Positions 1 to 12,852 of a stretch of 64,000 nt of DNA are shown piece by piece. Numbering within the stretch: position 1 is the first letter of the stretch; every line of letters begins with the position of its first letter. The stretch is from Candidatus Competibacter sp. Its GTDB lineage: Bacteria > Pseudomonadota > Gammaproteobacteria > Competibacterales > Competibacteraceae. A program made the translations under genes and the position numbers. Under the pieces are notes generated by a model. That model was not told the DNA's origin. It was given only the letters and a program-made list of their open reading frames with translations, and did not search any database. The stretch spans positions 1 to 64,000 of the forward strand of contig JARSSH010000044.1 of NCBI GenBank assembly GCA_029624815.1, in the 5' to 3' direction.

Positions 1-15
1 ATGGAAAGCCTTTGA

Positions 16-525
16 AGCAATAACTGCTTAACAGATCGTAAACAGGCTCTAAGCCGCTCCGCCCCGCTGCACGACATCGGCAAGGTGGGCATCCCCGATG
101 CGGTTCTGCTGAAACCCGGCCCGCTCACTCCGGAGGAGTGGACGATCATGAAAACCCATGCCAAGTTGGGGAGCGACGCCATCGAGCGGGCGGAACAGGA
201 CGCCGAGCGGCCGGTGGCGTTTCTGACCCTGGCCAAGGAGATCACCCGCTGGCACCACGAAAAATGGGATGGCACCGGCTATCCGGACGGCCTGGCCGGC
301 GAGGCGATTCCCGTCGCCGCCCGCCTGATGGCCGTGGCCGACGTGTTTGACGCCATCATTTCCCCGCGGGTCTACAAGCCGCCGCTGCCCATGGAGCAGG
401 CGCGCGACATCATCGCCGCGGAGCGGGGCCGACATTTCGATCCGGACGTGGCCGAGGCCTTCCTGGCCGATTTCGATGGGTTCCGCGCCATCGCCCGCCG
501 TTATCGGGACTCGGTACCCGCGTAA
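16..525 (+). CDS. HD-GYP domain phosphodiesterase, 5'-truncated
   Basis: This is the C-terminal part of an HD-GYP domain, the family that hydrolyses cyclic di-GMP. The frame shows APLHDIGKVGIPD followed by HHEKWDGTGYP, so the HD pair and the GYP motif are present. The frame is open only from base 16 (TGA at 13-15), and the roughly 25 residues that normally precede the HD motif are not recognisable in bases 1-55. No ATG precedes the HD motif; the first in-frame start-like codon is GTG at 85, inside the domain. The gene is therefore either cut by the window edge together with a frameshift, or is a real 5'-truncated remnant. Sequence upstream of base 1 would decide. The HD-GYP call is firm; functionality is doubtful. 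Confidence 0.7.
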   Translation, partial: SNNCLTDRKQALSRSAPLHDIGKVGIPDAVLLKPGPLTPEEWTIMKTHAKLGSDAIERAEQDAERPVAFLTLAKEITRWHHEKWDGTGYPDGLAGEAIPVAARLMAVADVFDAIISPRVYKPPLPMEQARDIIAAERGRHFDPDVAEAFLADFDGFRAIARRYRDSVPA

Positions 526-537
526 TAGTAGGGACTC

Positions 538-623
538 TGAATCAATTGTGGTTGCGGCTCGCCGCGCCCTGACCCCGCGCTGACGCGCCCCCTCTCCTGG
601 CGGGAGAGAGGCTGGGGGTGAGG
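538..623. repeat. dispersed intergenic repeat with hairpin, copy 1
   Basis: About 86 bases beginning CTGAATCAATTGTGGTTGC and ending in a CCCTCTCC/GGGAGAGAGG hairpin followed by GGGGGTGAGGG. Nearly the same sequence recurs at 41225-41311, and the hairpin part recurs at about 37982-38017. It sits between the HD-GYP fragment and the hybrid kinase. It may act as a transcription-stopping or mRNA-end structure; this is inferred from its position only. Confidence 0.7.
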
Positions 624-700
624 GTTGTTTTTCAACCGCGTAACTCCCCAGCGACTCTACGGCACCGCCTCTGAACACACAGCACGATCAGACGCACCCC

Positions 701-3700
701 ATGCACACAGACGATCAGCCGCCCCCATCGCCGATTCCGTCCCATCGGTTTCGGGCGTTCCGCGTGGTTCTCGTCTACGCTGTCTTCGCCGCCCTGTGGA
801 TCCTGTTCTCCGACAAGGCCATGGAGTGGTGGCTGAATACTCCGAGTCAGATCATCCTGGCCAGCACCGTCAAGGGCTGGCTGTTCATCATCGTCACCTC
901 CCTGCTGCTGTACGGTTTGCTGCGGCGGCGTTGGCCCGACGACGACGCGATGGAGATCGCGAGGCCGCCGCGCGCTTCGCTGGTCCCTCTGGCGCTACTC
1001 GCGACCTTGATCGTCGCCCTCACCGCCGCCGCCATCGCCTACGCGGTGCGGGCGGAAAGGGACAAGCAGACCGCCCGCTTGCAGGCCATCGCCGATCTGA
1101 AGGCCCAACAGGTGGCGGACTGGTTCGACGAGCGTTTGAAAAATGCCCGCCTGATCGGCGCCAACAAGCCCATGGTCGATTTATATCGCCGCTGGCGGTC
1201 GGGCGACACCACCAGCCGTGACCACTTGGTCGATCACCTGAGCGACTTTTACAAACTGGGCCTCTTCGGGGCCATCGCGTTGCTGGACGAACAGGGCCGG
1301 ACCCTGTGGCAGGTCGGCGATACCCCCGCCGAGTGGGAGCCCGTCGTGCGCGAGGGCTTTGCGCGGGCCGCCCAGAGCGACGACGTCCGTTGGGTCGGAC
1401 CCTATCGGGACGCCGAGGGCCGCATCCATCTGGATTTCGTGGCGCCCCTGCCTGGGGTCGCGGGGCGGCAGTCGCGCCCCCTGGTGGTTCTGCACGCCGG
1501 AGGGAGCCTGTACTTGCCCGAGCGGCTCGGCGATTGGCCGGTGCCCAGCACCAGCGGCGAGGTGGTGCTGTTCCGACGCGACGGCGAGCGGATCGAATTC
1601 CTGAACGCCTTGAGGAAGATTCCCGACGCCGCCTTGCGGCTGCATCGATCGATCAACGACGAGTTCCTGCTCGCCGCGCAGTTGGCGCGCGGCGAAGTGG
1701 GGATCAGCCATTTCCTGCGGGGCAAGGATTACCAGGGGGACGCGGTTTTCGGCGTGGGGCGCAACATCCCCGGCACCGACTGGTATCTTCTGGCCAAGCT
1801 GGATCGGGCGGAGCTGTACGCCGAGACGGCCGAAAAGATCCTCTGGATTATTCTGGCCGGTGGTCTGGCCCTGTTCGTGTCGGTGGCCGGCCGGTATCTG
1901 GTGCGTCAGCGCCAGCAACTGGCCTTTGCCCAGGCCACGCAGCAGGCTCAGGTCAGGCAACTGCGCCTGGAGCAGGACATCGCCCGCGAGCGCGAGCAGC
2001 GTCTGACGCTCGCCAGCCGCTACGCCACCCTGATCGAGAAGGCGCTCGACATCGTTTTGTTGATCGACGCCGCCGGCCGCATCGTCGAGGCCAACGCGGC
2101 GGCCGTGGCCGCCTATGGCTGGAGCGTCGAGGAGCTGCGCGGCCTGAACATCCGCGACCTGTGTACTCCGGAAACCCTGGCCAAGCTGGAGCAGCATTGG
2201 CTGTCCACGACCGGTCAGGAAGGCGCGCTGTTCGAAAGCACGCACCGCCGCCGCGACGGCAGCCTGTTTCCGGTCGAAATCGGCGCCCGCGCCATCGAGA
2301 TCGACGGTCAGCGCTATCGTCAGGGTTTTATCCGCGACATCACCGCGCGCAAGCGCGCCGAGGAACTCTTGGCCCTCCAGGCGTGCCGCGCCGCGGTCCT
2401 GCTGGAATTGCCCAGGGCCGGGGAGGAGCTGGACGAGGTGGCGTTCATGCAGCGCGGTCTGGAGTTGACGGAGGATCTGACCGGCAGCCGGATCGCCTTC
2501 ATCCATTTCGTCAACGGTGACGAGGAGACCATCGAACTGGTGACCTGGTCGCGGCGCACCCTGCAATACTATTGCCACGCGGTCCACGACACGCACTATC
2601 CGGTCAGCCAGGCCGGCATCTGGGCGGACGCCCTGCGCCGGCGTCGGGCGGTGATCTTGAACGACTACGCCGTCTACCCCGACAAGCGCGGCCTGCCGGA
2701 AGGCCATGCCGAACTGAGCCGGGTGCTTTCCGTGCCGGTGATCGAGAACGGCAAGGTGGTCATGCTGGCCGGTGTGGGCAACAAGACCACCGATTACACC
2801 GAGCTGGATGTGGAGACCGTCCAGCTCATTTGCAACGAAATCTGGCGCATCGCGCAGCGTCGCCGCGGCGAGGCGCAACTGCGCAAGTTGGCCCAGGCGG
2901 TGGAGCAGAGTCCGGAATGCATCGTGATCACCGATCTGGAGGCCCGGATCGAGTATGTGAACGAGGCCTTTGCGCGCACCACCGGCTACAGCCGCGAAGA
3001 GACCATCGGCCAGAACCCGAAGCTCCTGCAATCCGGCAAGACCCCTAGCGATCGCTATGCCGCCCTGTGGCAGGCGCTAAGTCGCGGCCAGCCGTGGAAG
3101 GGCGAGTTCGTCAACCGGCGCAAGGACGGTGGCGAATACGTCGAATTCGCCATCATCACCCCCCTGCGCCAGCCGGACGGGCGCATCTCCCATTATGTGG
3201 CGGTCAAGGAGGATGTCACCGAGAAGAAGCGCATCGGCCAGGAGTTGGACCGCCACCGCCATCATCTGGAGGAGTTGGTGGCGGAACGCACCGCCGAACT
3301 GGAGCGGGCGCGCGTGCTCGCCGAGGCCGCCAACCGGGCCAAGAGCGCCTTTCTGGCCAACATGAGCCACGAAATCCGCACGCCGATGAACGCCATCGTT
3401 GGGTTGACCCACCTGTTGCGGCAGACGGCCGTGACGCCGGAGCAGGCCGCGCGTCTGGCGCGCATCGGCGACGCCGCCCGGCACCTGCTGTCGATTCTCA
3501 ACGACATTCTCGACCTGTCCAAGATCGAGGCCGGCAAGCTGGTTCTGGAACACACCGACTTTGCCTTGGGCACGGTGTTGGATCATGTGCGCTCGCTGAT
3601 CGCCGAGTCGGCCCGGGCCAAGGGGTTGAGCGTCACCGTGGATTACGACGATGTGCCGCGGTGGCTGCGCGGCGATCCAACCCGGCTGCGCCAAGCCTTA

Positions 3701-5119
3701 CTGAATTACGCCGGTAACGCGGTCAAGTTCACCGAGCGCGGTTCCATCGCCTTGCGCGCCCAGTTGCTGGGCGACGACGGCGCCAACCTCCAGGTGCGTT
3801 TCGAGGTACAGGACACCGGCGTCGGCATCGCGCCGGACATCCACACCCGACTGTTCGAAGCCTTCGCCCAGGCCGACGCCTCCACCACGCGCAAGCACGG
3901 CGGCACCGGCCTCGGGCTGGCGATCACCCAACGGCTGGCGCAACTGATGGGCGGCGAGGTGGGGGTGGAGAGCGAACCGGGTCGGGGCAGCACCTTTTGG
4001 TTTACCACGCGGCTGGGTCGAGGGCAGCCGATCTCGCCCGCCGTGGCCGAGGTGGTCGCGGGCGACGCCGGGATGGCCTTGCGCCGCCGTTGCGCCGGAG
4101 CGCGGCTGCTGCTGGCGGAGGATAACGCCATCAACCGGGAGGTGGCGCTGGAGCTGTTGCACGGGGTGGGGCTGACGGTGGACACGGCGGTGGATGGCCG
4201 GGACGCGGTGGCCAGGGCCGGCGCCCAGTCCTACGACCTGATTCTGATGGACGTGCAGATGCCGGAGCTGGACGGCCTGGCGGCCACTCGGGCGATTCGC
4301 GTTCAGGGCGATCCGGTCCATCCGCCGATTCTGGCGATGACCGCCAACGTGTTCGAGGAAGACCGCCAGGCCTGTCTGGCCGCCGGGATGAACGATTTCG
4401 TCGCCAAGCCGGTGGACCCGGAACGGCTGTTCGCCACGCTGCTGCGTTGGCTGCCGGCGCGGACGGGGGGCGAGCCGGCCGCTCCCTCCCCGTCATGGTC
4501 GGAATCCGATCCGGTGTCGCTGGCGCGTCTGAGCGCGATCCCCGGTCTGGAGACCGCCGCCGGTCTGAAAGCGCTGAACGGCAATGGGCCTCGTTATGCC
4601 GAGCTGTTGCGGCGCTACGCCATCGATCACGCCGACGACGCGGACCGGTTGCGCCAGGCGGTGGCCAGCGGCGATGTTCCGGAAGCCCGGCGGCTGGCGC
4701 ATTCGCTTAAAAGCGTATCCGGCACGCTGGGTGTGGCGGGAATCCAGCAGCTTGCCGCCGAGTTGGAAGCGGCGATCGCCGCCGGCGACGAACCGGCGCG
4801 GGTGGCGGCGCGGATTGATGCGGTGGCGGCGGAAATCGTCCCGCTGACCGGGAAGATTCTCGCCGTCCTGGCGGAGGACGCGGAGCCCGACCGGGCGCCC
4901 GAAGTGGACCGGGCCGTCCTGAGGCGGGCGCTCGCCGAACTGGAGCCGTTGCTGGCGGCGTCCAAGCTGCGCGCCAATCAGGTGTTCGCGGCCCATCGGG
5001 CGCTGTTCAAGGCCGCCTTCGGGCCGCTGGGGGCGGAGCTGGAGCGGCGGATCGAGCGCTTCGAATATCCCGAGGCGCTGGATATTCTGCGCGCTCTGCC
5101 CACCCTCCGGCGCGAATGA
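701..5119 (+). CDS. hybrid sensor histidine kinase (TM sensor, PAS, GAF, PAS, HisKA, HATPase, REC, Hpt)
   Basis: A 1472-residue membrane-bound hybrid kinase. Two hydrophobic segments near residues 20-65 and another at about 96-117 precede a roughly 260-residue extracytoplasmic sensor region, closed by a membrane segment at about 381-402. Then come a PAS domain (about 440-560), a GAF domain (about 580-720), a second PAS with PAC (about 735-850), a coiled coil, and the HisKA motif [14 protein letters not shown] with phospho-acceptor His890. The HATPase follows (N box NYAGNAVKF). A receiver domain has [10 protein letters not shown] with Asp1184, and a C-terminal Hpt domain has [10 protein letters not shown] with His1334. 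This gives a complete His-Asp-His relay, so the output must pass to a separate response regulator, none of which is adjacent. Its 3' end faces the PFK gene at 13 bases. Confidence 0.95.
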   Translation: MHTDDQPPPSPIPSHRFRAFRVVLVYAVFAALWILFSDKAMEWWLNTPSQIILASTVKGWLFIIVTSLLLYGLLRRRWPDDDAMEIARPPRASLVPLALLATLIVALTAAAIAYAVRAERDKQTARLQAIADLKAQQVADWFDERLKNARLIGANKPMVDLYRRWRSGDTTSRDHLVDHLSDFYKLGLFGAIALLDEQGRTLWQVGDTPAEWEPVVREGFARAAQSDDVRWVGPYRDAEGRIHLDFVAPLPGVAGRQSRPLVVLHAGGSLYLPERLGDWPVPSTSGEVVLFRRDGERIEFLNALRKIPDAALRLHRSINDEFLLAAQLARGEVGISHFLRGKDYQGDAVFGVGRNIPGTDWYLLAKLDRAELYAETAEKILWIILAGGLALFVSVAGRYLVRQRQQLAFAQATQQAQVRQLRLEQDIAREREQRLTLASRYATLIEKALDIVLLIDAAGRIVEANAAAVAAYGWSVEELRGLNIRDLCTPETLAKLEQHWLSTTGQEGALFESTHRRRDGSLFPVEIGARAIEIDGQRYRQGFIRDITARKRAEELLALQACRAAVLLELPRAGEELDEVAFMQRGLELTEDLTGSRIAFIHFVNGDEETIELVTWSRRTLQYYCHAVHDTHYPVSQAGIWADALRRRRAVILNDYAVYPDKRGLPEGHAELSRVLSVPVIENGKVVMLAGVGNKTTDYTELDVETVQLICNEIWRIAQRRRGEAQLRKLAQAVEQSPECIVITDLEARIEYVNEAFARTTGYSREETIGQNPKLLQSGKTPSDRYAALWQALSRGQPWKGEFVNRRKDGGEYVEFAIITPLRQPDGRISHYVAVKEDVTEKKRIGQELDRHRHHLEELVAERTAELERARVLAEAANRAKSAFLANMSHEIRTPMNAIVGLTHLLRQTAVTPEQAARLARIGDAARHLLSILNDILDLSKIEAGKLVLEHTDFALGTVLDHVRSLIAESARAKGLSVTVDYDDVPRWLRGDPTRLRQALLNYAGNAVKFTERGSIALRAQLLGDDGANLQVRFEVQDTGVGIAPDIHTRLFEAFAQADASTTRKHGGTGLGLAITQRLAQLMGGEVGVESEPGRGSTFWFTTRLGRGQPISPAVAEVVAGDAGMALRRRCAGARLLLAEDNAINREVALELLHGVGLTVDTAVDGRDAVARAGAQSYDLILMDVQMPELDGLAATRAIRVQGDPVHPPILAMTANVFEEDRQACLAAGMNDFVAKPVDPERLFATLLRWLPARTGGEPAAPSPSWSESDPVSLARLSAIPGLETAAGLKALNGNGPRYAELLRRYAIDHADDADRLRQAVASGDVPEARRLAHSLKSVSGTLGVAGIQQLAAELEAAIAAGDEPARVAARIDAVAAEIVPLTGKILAVLAEDAEPDRAPEVDRAVLRRALAELEPLLAASKLRANQVFAAHRALFKAAFGPLGAELERRIERFEYPEALDILRALPTLRRE

Positions 5120-5132
5120 AGGCCAGCGAGGT

Positions 5133-7352
<2,220 letters not shown>

Positions 7353-7418
7353 GGAGTCGATTTTCCTTCGGCTGTTGGAAAGGGGTAGAGAGTTTAGCGC
7401 CGCCGCATCGCCGGCGGA

Positions 7419-8573
7419 TTACCGTAGCAGCGCCAGGAACATCCCGGCGGCCACCGCCGATCCGATCACGCCGGCCACGTTGGGGCCCATGGCCGCCATC
7501 AGCGGGTTGACCTCTCCATCGGTCTGCTCGGAAACGAACTTCTGCACCACCCGGGCCGACATCGGCACCGCCGATACGCCGGCCGCGCCGATACAGGGGT
7601 TGATGCGCCGGCCTTCCGGCAGGAACCGATTGAGCAGCTTGGCGAACAGGATACCCCCCGCCGTGCTACAGGCGAAAGCCACCGCGCCCAGCATCAGGAT
7701 GAACAAGGTTTGCGGGCTCAGGAAGGTATCGCCCTGCATGGTCGCGCCGACCGCCAGCCCGAGGAAAATGGTGACGATGTTGATCAGCGATCCGCCGGCC
7801 GCCGTGCTCAGCCGGTCGGTGACGCCGGATTCCCGCAACAGGTTGCCGAACATCAGCATGCCGATCAGCGGCGCGCTGGAGGGGATGGCCAGGGCGGTCA
7901 GTACGGTGATGAAGATCGGGAAAGCGATGACCGCCGTCTGCGATACCGGCCGAGCTTGGGGCATGTGGATGGCGCGCTCCTCGGGAGTGGTCAGCAGGCG
8001 CAGGATCGGCGGCTGGATCACCGGCACCAGCGCCATGTAGCTGTAAGCGGCCACCGCCACCGCGCCCAGCAGGTGCGGGGCGAGAATGGCGGTCAGGTAA
8101 ATGGAAGTCGGTCCGTCCGCCCCGCCGATGATGCCGATCGACGCCGCTTCCTCGGCCGTGAAACCGAACAGGTAGAAGGCGCCCAGCGCGGCGACGAAAA
8201 TGCCCAACTGGGCCGCCGCCCCGAGCAGCAGGGTGATCGGCCGGCTCAGCAGCGGCCGGAAGTCGGTCAGCGCGCCTACTCCCATGAAAATCACCGGCGG
8301 CAGCAACTGAGTCTTGATGCCCATGCCGTAGATCAGTTGCAGCAGGGGTACGGTTTGACCGGGTTCCGCGTGATAGCCGCTGGAGGCGCCGAGCATGGCC
8401 GCCGGCAGATTGGCCAGCAGCGCGCCAAAGCCGATGGGGATCAGCAGCAGCGGCTCGTAATTCTTCTTTACCGCCAGGTAGACCAGCAGCCCGGCGATTC
8501 CGAACATGACCAGGCTTTGCCAGGTCAGCCCGCGGAACCCGCTTTGGGCGATCAGTTCCGACAAGGTATCCAT
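7419..8573 (-). CDS. oadB: sodium-translocating decarboxylase beta subunit
   Basis: Multipass membrane protein of 384 residues matching the beta subunit of Na+-pumping biotin decarboxylases. It decarboxylates the carboxybiotin delivered by the alpha subunit and exports Na+. Visible landmarks are repeated hydrophobic segments, GIIGGADGPTSIYL in the middle, and GPNVAGVIGSAVAAG near the C terminus, both conserved in the family. The start lies one base after the alpha-subunit stop codon, so the two are almost certainly co-translated. Oxaloacetate is the most likely substrate because of the alpha subunit, but methylmalonyl-CoA and glutaconyl-CoA decarboxylases use the same type of beta subunit. 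Confidence 0.93.
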   Translation of the reverse strand: MDTLSELIAQSGFRGLTWQSLVMFGIAGLLVYLAVKKNYEPLLLIPIGFGALLANLPAAMLGASSGYHAEPGQTVPLLQLIYGMGIKTQLLPPVIFMGVGALTDFRPLLSRPITLLLGAAAQLGIFVAALGAFYLFGFTAEEAASIGIIGGADGPTSIYLTAILAPHLLGAVAVAAYSYMALVPVIQPPILRLLTTPEERAIHMPQARPVSQTAVIAFPIFITVLTALAIPSSAPLIGMLMFGNLLRESGVTDRLSTAAGGSLINIVTIFLGLAVGATMQGDTFLSPQTLFILMLGAVAFACSTAGGILFAKLLNRFLPEGRRINPCIGAAGVSAVPMSARVVQKFVSEQTDGEVNPLMAAMGPNVAGVIGSAVAAGMFLALLR

Positions 8574-8574
8574 G

Positions 8575-10521
8575 TTAGCCGCCGAGGGTCAGGATAGGCT
8601 TGCCGGCGAAGACCTCGCTGCCGAGTTCGGCGTTGATTTCCACCACCGTGCCGTCGCGGGGCGCGCGCACGTCGTGCTTGGCTTTCATGGCCTCGACGGC
8701 GGCCACGACCTGGCCCTTGCGCACCGCATCGCCCACTTTGACGTGGATGTCCACCAGTTCGACCTTGCCCTCGAACGGCGAGAACACCGGCGTGCGCTCC
8801 CCGGCGCTGGCCAGCGCCGGGCTTGGCGCGGCGGCGACGGGAGCGATGGCGGGAACAGGGGCCGCGCTCGCCGGACTCGCGCCCGCCGGCGGTTCGATGG
8901 TGATGCGGAAGGTGCGGGTCACGGCCCCTTCGACCACGGTGCATTGGGTGGTGACCGGTGCGCTGAAGGCGGGGGCGGCGGCGACCGGCGCGGGAGTGGG
9001 AGCCGCTGGAGCCGGGACGGGGGTGGGAGCCGCTGGGGCGGGAGGCGCCGCCTGGACCGGCGTCGGGATGGTTTCGGCGGCCGGCTTTTCCTTGCTTTTC
9101 AGCGGCAGGTTGATCTTGGCCTTGCCGCTCAACAGCCGGATGCCTTCGTTCAATTCCATGTTCCTGCCCGGCACGATGGCGGAGGCGACCAGGAAAATAT
9201 TTTCTTCGGTTGGCGGCAGCTTGCGCTCGCGCAGCGCCTCTTCGGCGGCGGCGATGCTGTCCGGGGCCTCTTCCAGCGGATCGCCGGCGAACGGCTCCAG
9301 CTTGAGCTGCTCGGCGGCGACCTGGATCACCGTGGGGTCCGGCGGTTCCGGCGTGCGGCCGAAGTAGCCGAGCACCGAGCGGCCGTAGCCGGCGTCGATT
9401 TTCTTCCAGCGGCCGTGCAGCACGTTGTTGAAGGCTTGCAGCCAGTATTGCTGGCTGCCGGGCGTCACGCTGGTCCAGGCCCCGCCGGCCCGCACCACTT
9501 CGGGAAACTCGGCCAGCACCTCGCCGTAGCGATGGAGAATGCCGGCTTCCGCCATCATGTGCACATTGGGGCCGATGGCGCCGCCCGGCATCGGGAAGTT
9601 GACCACTCGGGCGTCGGCCGACGTGGTGACCGGATTGAACGCATAATCCTTGAGTCCCTCGTCGAGCAGTTTTTCCAGCTCGTCCATCTTGCCGGCGTCG
9701 ATATCGAGCGAGTAGCCGGTGCCCTTGAGTGCGTGCCACATCGAACGCACGTCCGGTTGCGCGGTGCCGGAGGCCAGGGGTCGCACCGACAGGTCGATGC
9801 GGTCCACCCCGCCGGCGATGCCGGCCATGTAGCAGGCCACCGCCATCGACGCGGTGTCGTGGGTGTGCATGGACAGCGGCACTTCGTGCGGCAGGATTTT
9901 CTTCAGGCCCTTGGCGGTTTCGTAGCAGGTATGCGGGTCGGTGGTGCCGGAGGCGTCTTTCATGCACACCGAGTCGAAGTGGAGTCCCGCATCCAGCAGG
10001 CGCTTGATTATCCGGACATAGAATTCCGGGGTATGGACCCGATCGGATCGGTACGGCAGGCCCATCATCGCCACGCAGACCTGATGGCGCATCCCGGCGT
10101 CCACGATGGGTTTGCCGGTCTTGATCAAGTTGTCCACGTCGTTCATGAAATCGAAATTGCGGTCGATGGTGGTGCCGTGTTTTTTCATCAGCCGCGCCTG
10201 CATCTCCAGCGCCTTGAGTCGCTGCGTGGTCAGGGTGACGCCGGACACCGAGCGGGTGAGGATTTGCAGGTCGGCGTTCGGACCGACCGCCTCGCGCATC
10301 TGGTCCATGCAGGTGAACGGATCCTCGCCGGCATAAAAGTAGGGCGCCTGGTAGCGAGCGCCGCCGCCGAATTCGAAATGGCGCACGCCCATCGCGGCGG
10401 CGGCCTGCATGGCGGGCAGCACGTCCTTGACGCGCACCTTGCCGCCGAACACGCTTTGCAATCCATCGCGGAAGGCGGTCAGCATGACATGGATTTTTTT
10501 TGGGGTGGGTGCAAAGATCAT
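8575..10521 (-). CDS. oadA: oxaloacetate decarboxylase alpha subunit (carboxyltransferase plus biotin carrier)
   Basis: A 648-residue protein with an N-terminal carboxyltransferase TIM barrel, a PYC_OADA middle domain and a C-terminal biotinyl domain. Metal and active-site residues visible are Asp19 (in FRDGLQS), Lys188 in CMKDASG and His219/His221 in MHTHD. The biotin-accepting lysine is Lys613 in EAMKAKH, reached through a long Pro/Ala linker at about 495-530. It would move CO2 from oxaloacetate to biotin for the membrane beta subunit. The N-terminal motif is RDGLQS rather than the common RDAHQS, and the following residues also differ from classical OadA, so this belongs to a divergent branch. 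Pyruvate carboxylase subunit B is an alternative label, but the adjacent beta and gamma subunits argue for a decarboxylase. Confidence 0.88.
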   Translation of the reverse strand: MIFAPTPKKIHVMLTAFRDGLQSVFGGKVRVKDVLPAMQAAAAMGVRHFEFGGGARYQAPYFYAGEDPFTCMDQMREAVGPNADLQILTRSVSGVTLTTQRLKALEMQARLMKKHGTTIDRNFDFMNDVDNLIKTGKPIVDAGMRHQVCVAMMGLPYRSDRVHTPEFYVRIIKRLLDAGLHFDSVCMKDASGTTDPHTCYETAKGLKKILPHEVPLSMHTHDTASMAVACYMAGIAGGVDRIDLSVRPLASGTAQPDVRSMWHALKGTGYSLDIDAGKMDELEKLLDEGLKDYAFNPVTTSADARVVNFPMPGGAIGPNVHMMAEAGILHRYGEVLAEFPEVVRAGGAWTSVTPGSQQYWLQAFNNVLHGRWKKIDAGYGRSVLGYFGRTPEPPDPTVIQVAAEQLKLEPFAGDPLEEAPDSIAAAEEALRERKLPPTEENIFLVASAIVPGRNMELNEGIRLLSGKAKINLPLKSKEKPAAETIPTPVQAAPPAPAAPTPVPAPAAPTPAPVAAAPAFSAPVTTQCTVVEGAVTRTFRITIEPPAGASPASAAPVPAIAPVAAAPSPALASAGERTPVFSPFEGKVELVDIHVKVGDAVRKGQVVAAVEAMKAKHDVRAPRDGTVVEINAELGSEVFAGKPILTLGG

Positions 10522-10537
10522 GGTGGTTTCTCCGTGT

Positions 10538-10813
10538 TTAACGGATTTCTTCGATGTGGGTGACGCGCGCGCCGGGCGCGGCGGCGTTCGCGGCGGCGGC
10601 GATGGCGACCGCGACCGCCGTGTCGTCGGTTTCCGACCGCGGGGCGTCGGGCAGCGGCCGGCGAGGGATGCTCGTCGGCGGTTGCACGGCGGTTCCGGGG
10701 GGTTCCGGAAACAGTTCGATCAGCCCCCGCAGAGCGCCGGCCAGTGCCGCAAGCAGGCCGATCACCGCCACGAACGCGTTCAGGCAAATCAGAAAAAGAT
10801 TGGGTTCTTCCAT
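10538..10813 (-). CDS. oadG: decarboxylase gamma subunit-like small membrane protein
   Basis: A 91-residue protein starting MEEPNLFLICLNAF, with one transmembrane helix (about 6-30), a Pro-rich linker and the C-terminal pattern VAIAAAANAA ... THIEEIR. This is the layout of OadG, which anchors and helps assemble the decarboxylase complex. I chose the ATG at 10813 because AAGGA lies upstream and the helix begins at once; a longer frame to 10993 has no gamma-subunit character. The first gene of the oadGAB cluster, 16 bases before oadA. Confidence 0.78.
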   Translation of the reverse strand: MEEPNLFLICLNAFVAVIGLLAALAGALRGLIELFPEPPGTAVQPPTSIPRRPLPDAPRSETDDTAVAVAIAAAANAAAPGARVTHIEEIR

Positions 10814-11010
10814 AGGGCGATCCTTGACGCGATCATGCCGGGCGTAGTGGTCGAGACAGACGCAGTTGATAAGGAATTGTAGGAAAACCGTAACCGCGCT
10901 GCCCGAATGCGGGCAAAATCCCCTCGATCCGAATCGGCTCATTTGGAGTTTTTCGCGGTTGCCCGTCCTTCTTTCGGGATCGTCTGGATTCATTTTTGCG
11001 AGTATCGATC

Positions 11011-12852
11011 ATGGCTTACTACATAATACAAAACGAACCCCAATCCATCCCCACGCTGGTCGATGCCCTACAGAGTTGGACGGTCGATATTCTGAAAAAA
11101 CTGGCCGCGCTGGTGGGGGATGGCAAAAACCTGCCCACCCGCAAGGCGGATTTGATCGAATACATCCGCCGATACACCGAGGGCGAACGGCTTCAGACGC
11201 TCTGGAGCCGGCTCGATCCCGTGCAACAGGCAGCGGTGGCCGAAGTCGTGCACGGGCCGGATGCGCGTTTCAATGCCGGGCGCTTCGAGGCCAAGTACGG
11301 CCAGTCGCCGAACTGGGGCGAGAACCGGTTCTATAACAGCAACCCCTCGTTGTTGGGCGTATTTTTCCACGGCGGCATCATGCCGGATGACCTGCGTCGG
11401 CGCTGTAGATCCTTCGTGCCGAAACCCGAACCGGCGCGGCTGTCGCTTCAGGAGGAGATCCCCGGCGAGTGGGCGTTGACATACAAGGAATGGGATCAGG
11501 AAACCCGTCAGCAGAAGGTTTATCAGAATAGGGTTCCGATCGTCCGCTGTCCGACCGAACGGGGGGCCATGCACGATCTCAAGGCGGTGCTGCGCCTGAT
11601 CGACGCCGGCAAGCTGGCGGTCAGCGACAAGACCCACCAACCCGGCGCCGCCGCGCTCCGAACCCTGAGCGGGCTATTGCTCGGCGGCGATTTCTACGAC
11701 GACAGCGAATACGACCAATACGACAAGATCGGCCCGATCAAGCCGTTTGCCTGGCCGTTGCTGGTGCAGGCCGGCGGATTGGCCGCGCTGAGCGGCAAGA
11801 CGTTGCAACTCAGCAAAACCGGACAAAAGGCGCTCGGCGAACCGGTGGAGAAGACCATCGCGCAGATATGGCGGCGCTGGCAGAAAACCACCCTGATCGA
11901 CGAGTTGCGGCGCATTGACTGCATCAAGGGCCAGAACGGGAAGGGCAAGCGGGGATTGACCGCCGTCGCCGGTCGCCGCGCCGCCATCCACCAGGCGTTG
12001 CAACACTGTCCGCCCGGGCGGTGGATCGCGGTGAACGACCTGTTCCGCCAGATGCGGGCCACCGGGGCGGATTTCGAGGTGACCCGCGATCCCTGGAATC
12101 TTTATATTTGCGAACCGGGTTACGGTAATCTGGGTGAAAACCATCACGACTGGAAGATTTTGCAGGCCCGCTACGCGCTGTGTCTGCTGTTCGAATACGC
12201 CGCCACCCTGGGACTGCTGGATGTGGCTTATATCCCACCGCATGACGCACGTCTCGATTATCGCGACAACTGGGGTGCCGACGATCTGCCGTTCCTGAGT
12301 CGCTACGATGGGTTGCTGTATTTCCGCATCAATCCCTTGGGCGCCTATTGCCTGGGGTTGGCGGATCGCTACCAACCGGTCGCGCCGGAAGTATCCGCCA
12401 CGCCGGTATTGCGGGTGCTGCCGAATCTGGAGATCGTTGCCATCGGCGCGTCGCTGGAGCCGGCCGACGCCATGCTGCTGGACGGTTATGCGAGCAAGAC
12501 CTCGGACGCCGTATGGAAGCTGGATCAGGCTCGTTTGCTGGAAGCCTTGGAAGAGGGGCATGACATCGCGGTGCTGGCGGAGTTGCTGGTCTCACTGAGC
12601 GGCCAGCCCTTGCCGGAGACGGTGGAGCGCTTTCTGGAAGACATGACCCGCCGCGCCCGAAGCTTAACAACCACCGGAACCGCTCGGCTGGTCGAGTGCG
12701 CCGACGCGGTGCTGGCGACGCTGATCGCCAACGACAGCCGCACCAAGCCATTTTGTCTGCTGGCCGGCGAGCGGCATCTTGCGGTCGCCATCGAATCCGA
12801 GGCCCGTTTCCGCGGCGCGCTGCGCAAGCTCGGCTACAGTTTGCCCAAATGA
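11011..12852 (+). CDS. helicase-associated protein, partner of XPB (PF13625-like)
   Basis: A 613-residue protein directly upstream of the XPB helicase and overlapping it by ATGA, so the two are translationally coupled. The N-terminal part has an LPTRKADLIEYI stretch, like a SAP or winged-helix element. The remainder is a long helical protein, ending in a region with the XPB-N-terminal-like pattern (LPNLEIVAIGASLEPADAMLLD). Actinobacteria have an analogous pair, an XPB helicase next to a 'helicase-associated' protein, and I place this gene in that family from its context and C-terminal pattern. No nuclease motif was identified. A TTG at 10996 is an alternative start, but the ATG at 11011 is more plausible. 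Confidence 0.75.
   Translation: MAYYIIQNEPQSIPTLVDALQSWTVDILKKLAALVGDGKNLPTRKADLIEYIRRYTEGERLQTLWSRLDPVQQAAVAEVVHGPDARFNAGRFEAKYGQSPNWGENRFYNSNPSLLGVFFHGGIMPDDLRRRCRSFVPKPEPARLSLQEEIPGEWALTYKEWDQETRQQKVYQNRVPIVRCPTERGAMHDLKAVLRLIDAGKLAVSDKTHQPGAAALRTLSGLLLGGDFYDDSEYDQYDKIGPIKPFAWPLLVQAGGLAALSGKTLQLSKTGQKALGEPVEKTIAQIWRRWQKTTLIDELRRIDCIKGQNGKGKRGLTAVAGRRAAIHQALQHCPPGRWIAVNDLFRQMRATGADFEVTRDPWNLYICEPGYGNLGENHHDWKILQARYALCLLFEYAATLGLLDVAYIPPHDARLDYRDNWGADDLPFLSRYDGLLYFRINPLGAYCLGLADRYQPVAPEVSATPVLRVLPNLEIVAIGASLEPADAMLLDGYASKTSDAVWKLDQARLLEALEEGHDIAVLAELLVSLSGQPLPETVERFLEDMTRRARSLTTTGTARLVECADAVLATLIANDSRTKPFCLLAGERHLAVAIESEARFRGALRKLGYSLPK

Noticed and set aside
1-55. Considered as a tRNA or short peptide gene (ATG at base 1)
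   Set aside because: The ATG frame stops after four codons and no cloverleaf can be drawn.
1181-3031. A 616-codon minus-strand frame
   Set aside because: Antisense to the hybrid histidine kinase; no motif and no ribosome binding site.
8506-10563. A 685-codon plus-strand frame
   Set aside because: Antisense to oadA and composed of low-complexity His/Gly/Arg sequence without any domain pattern.
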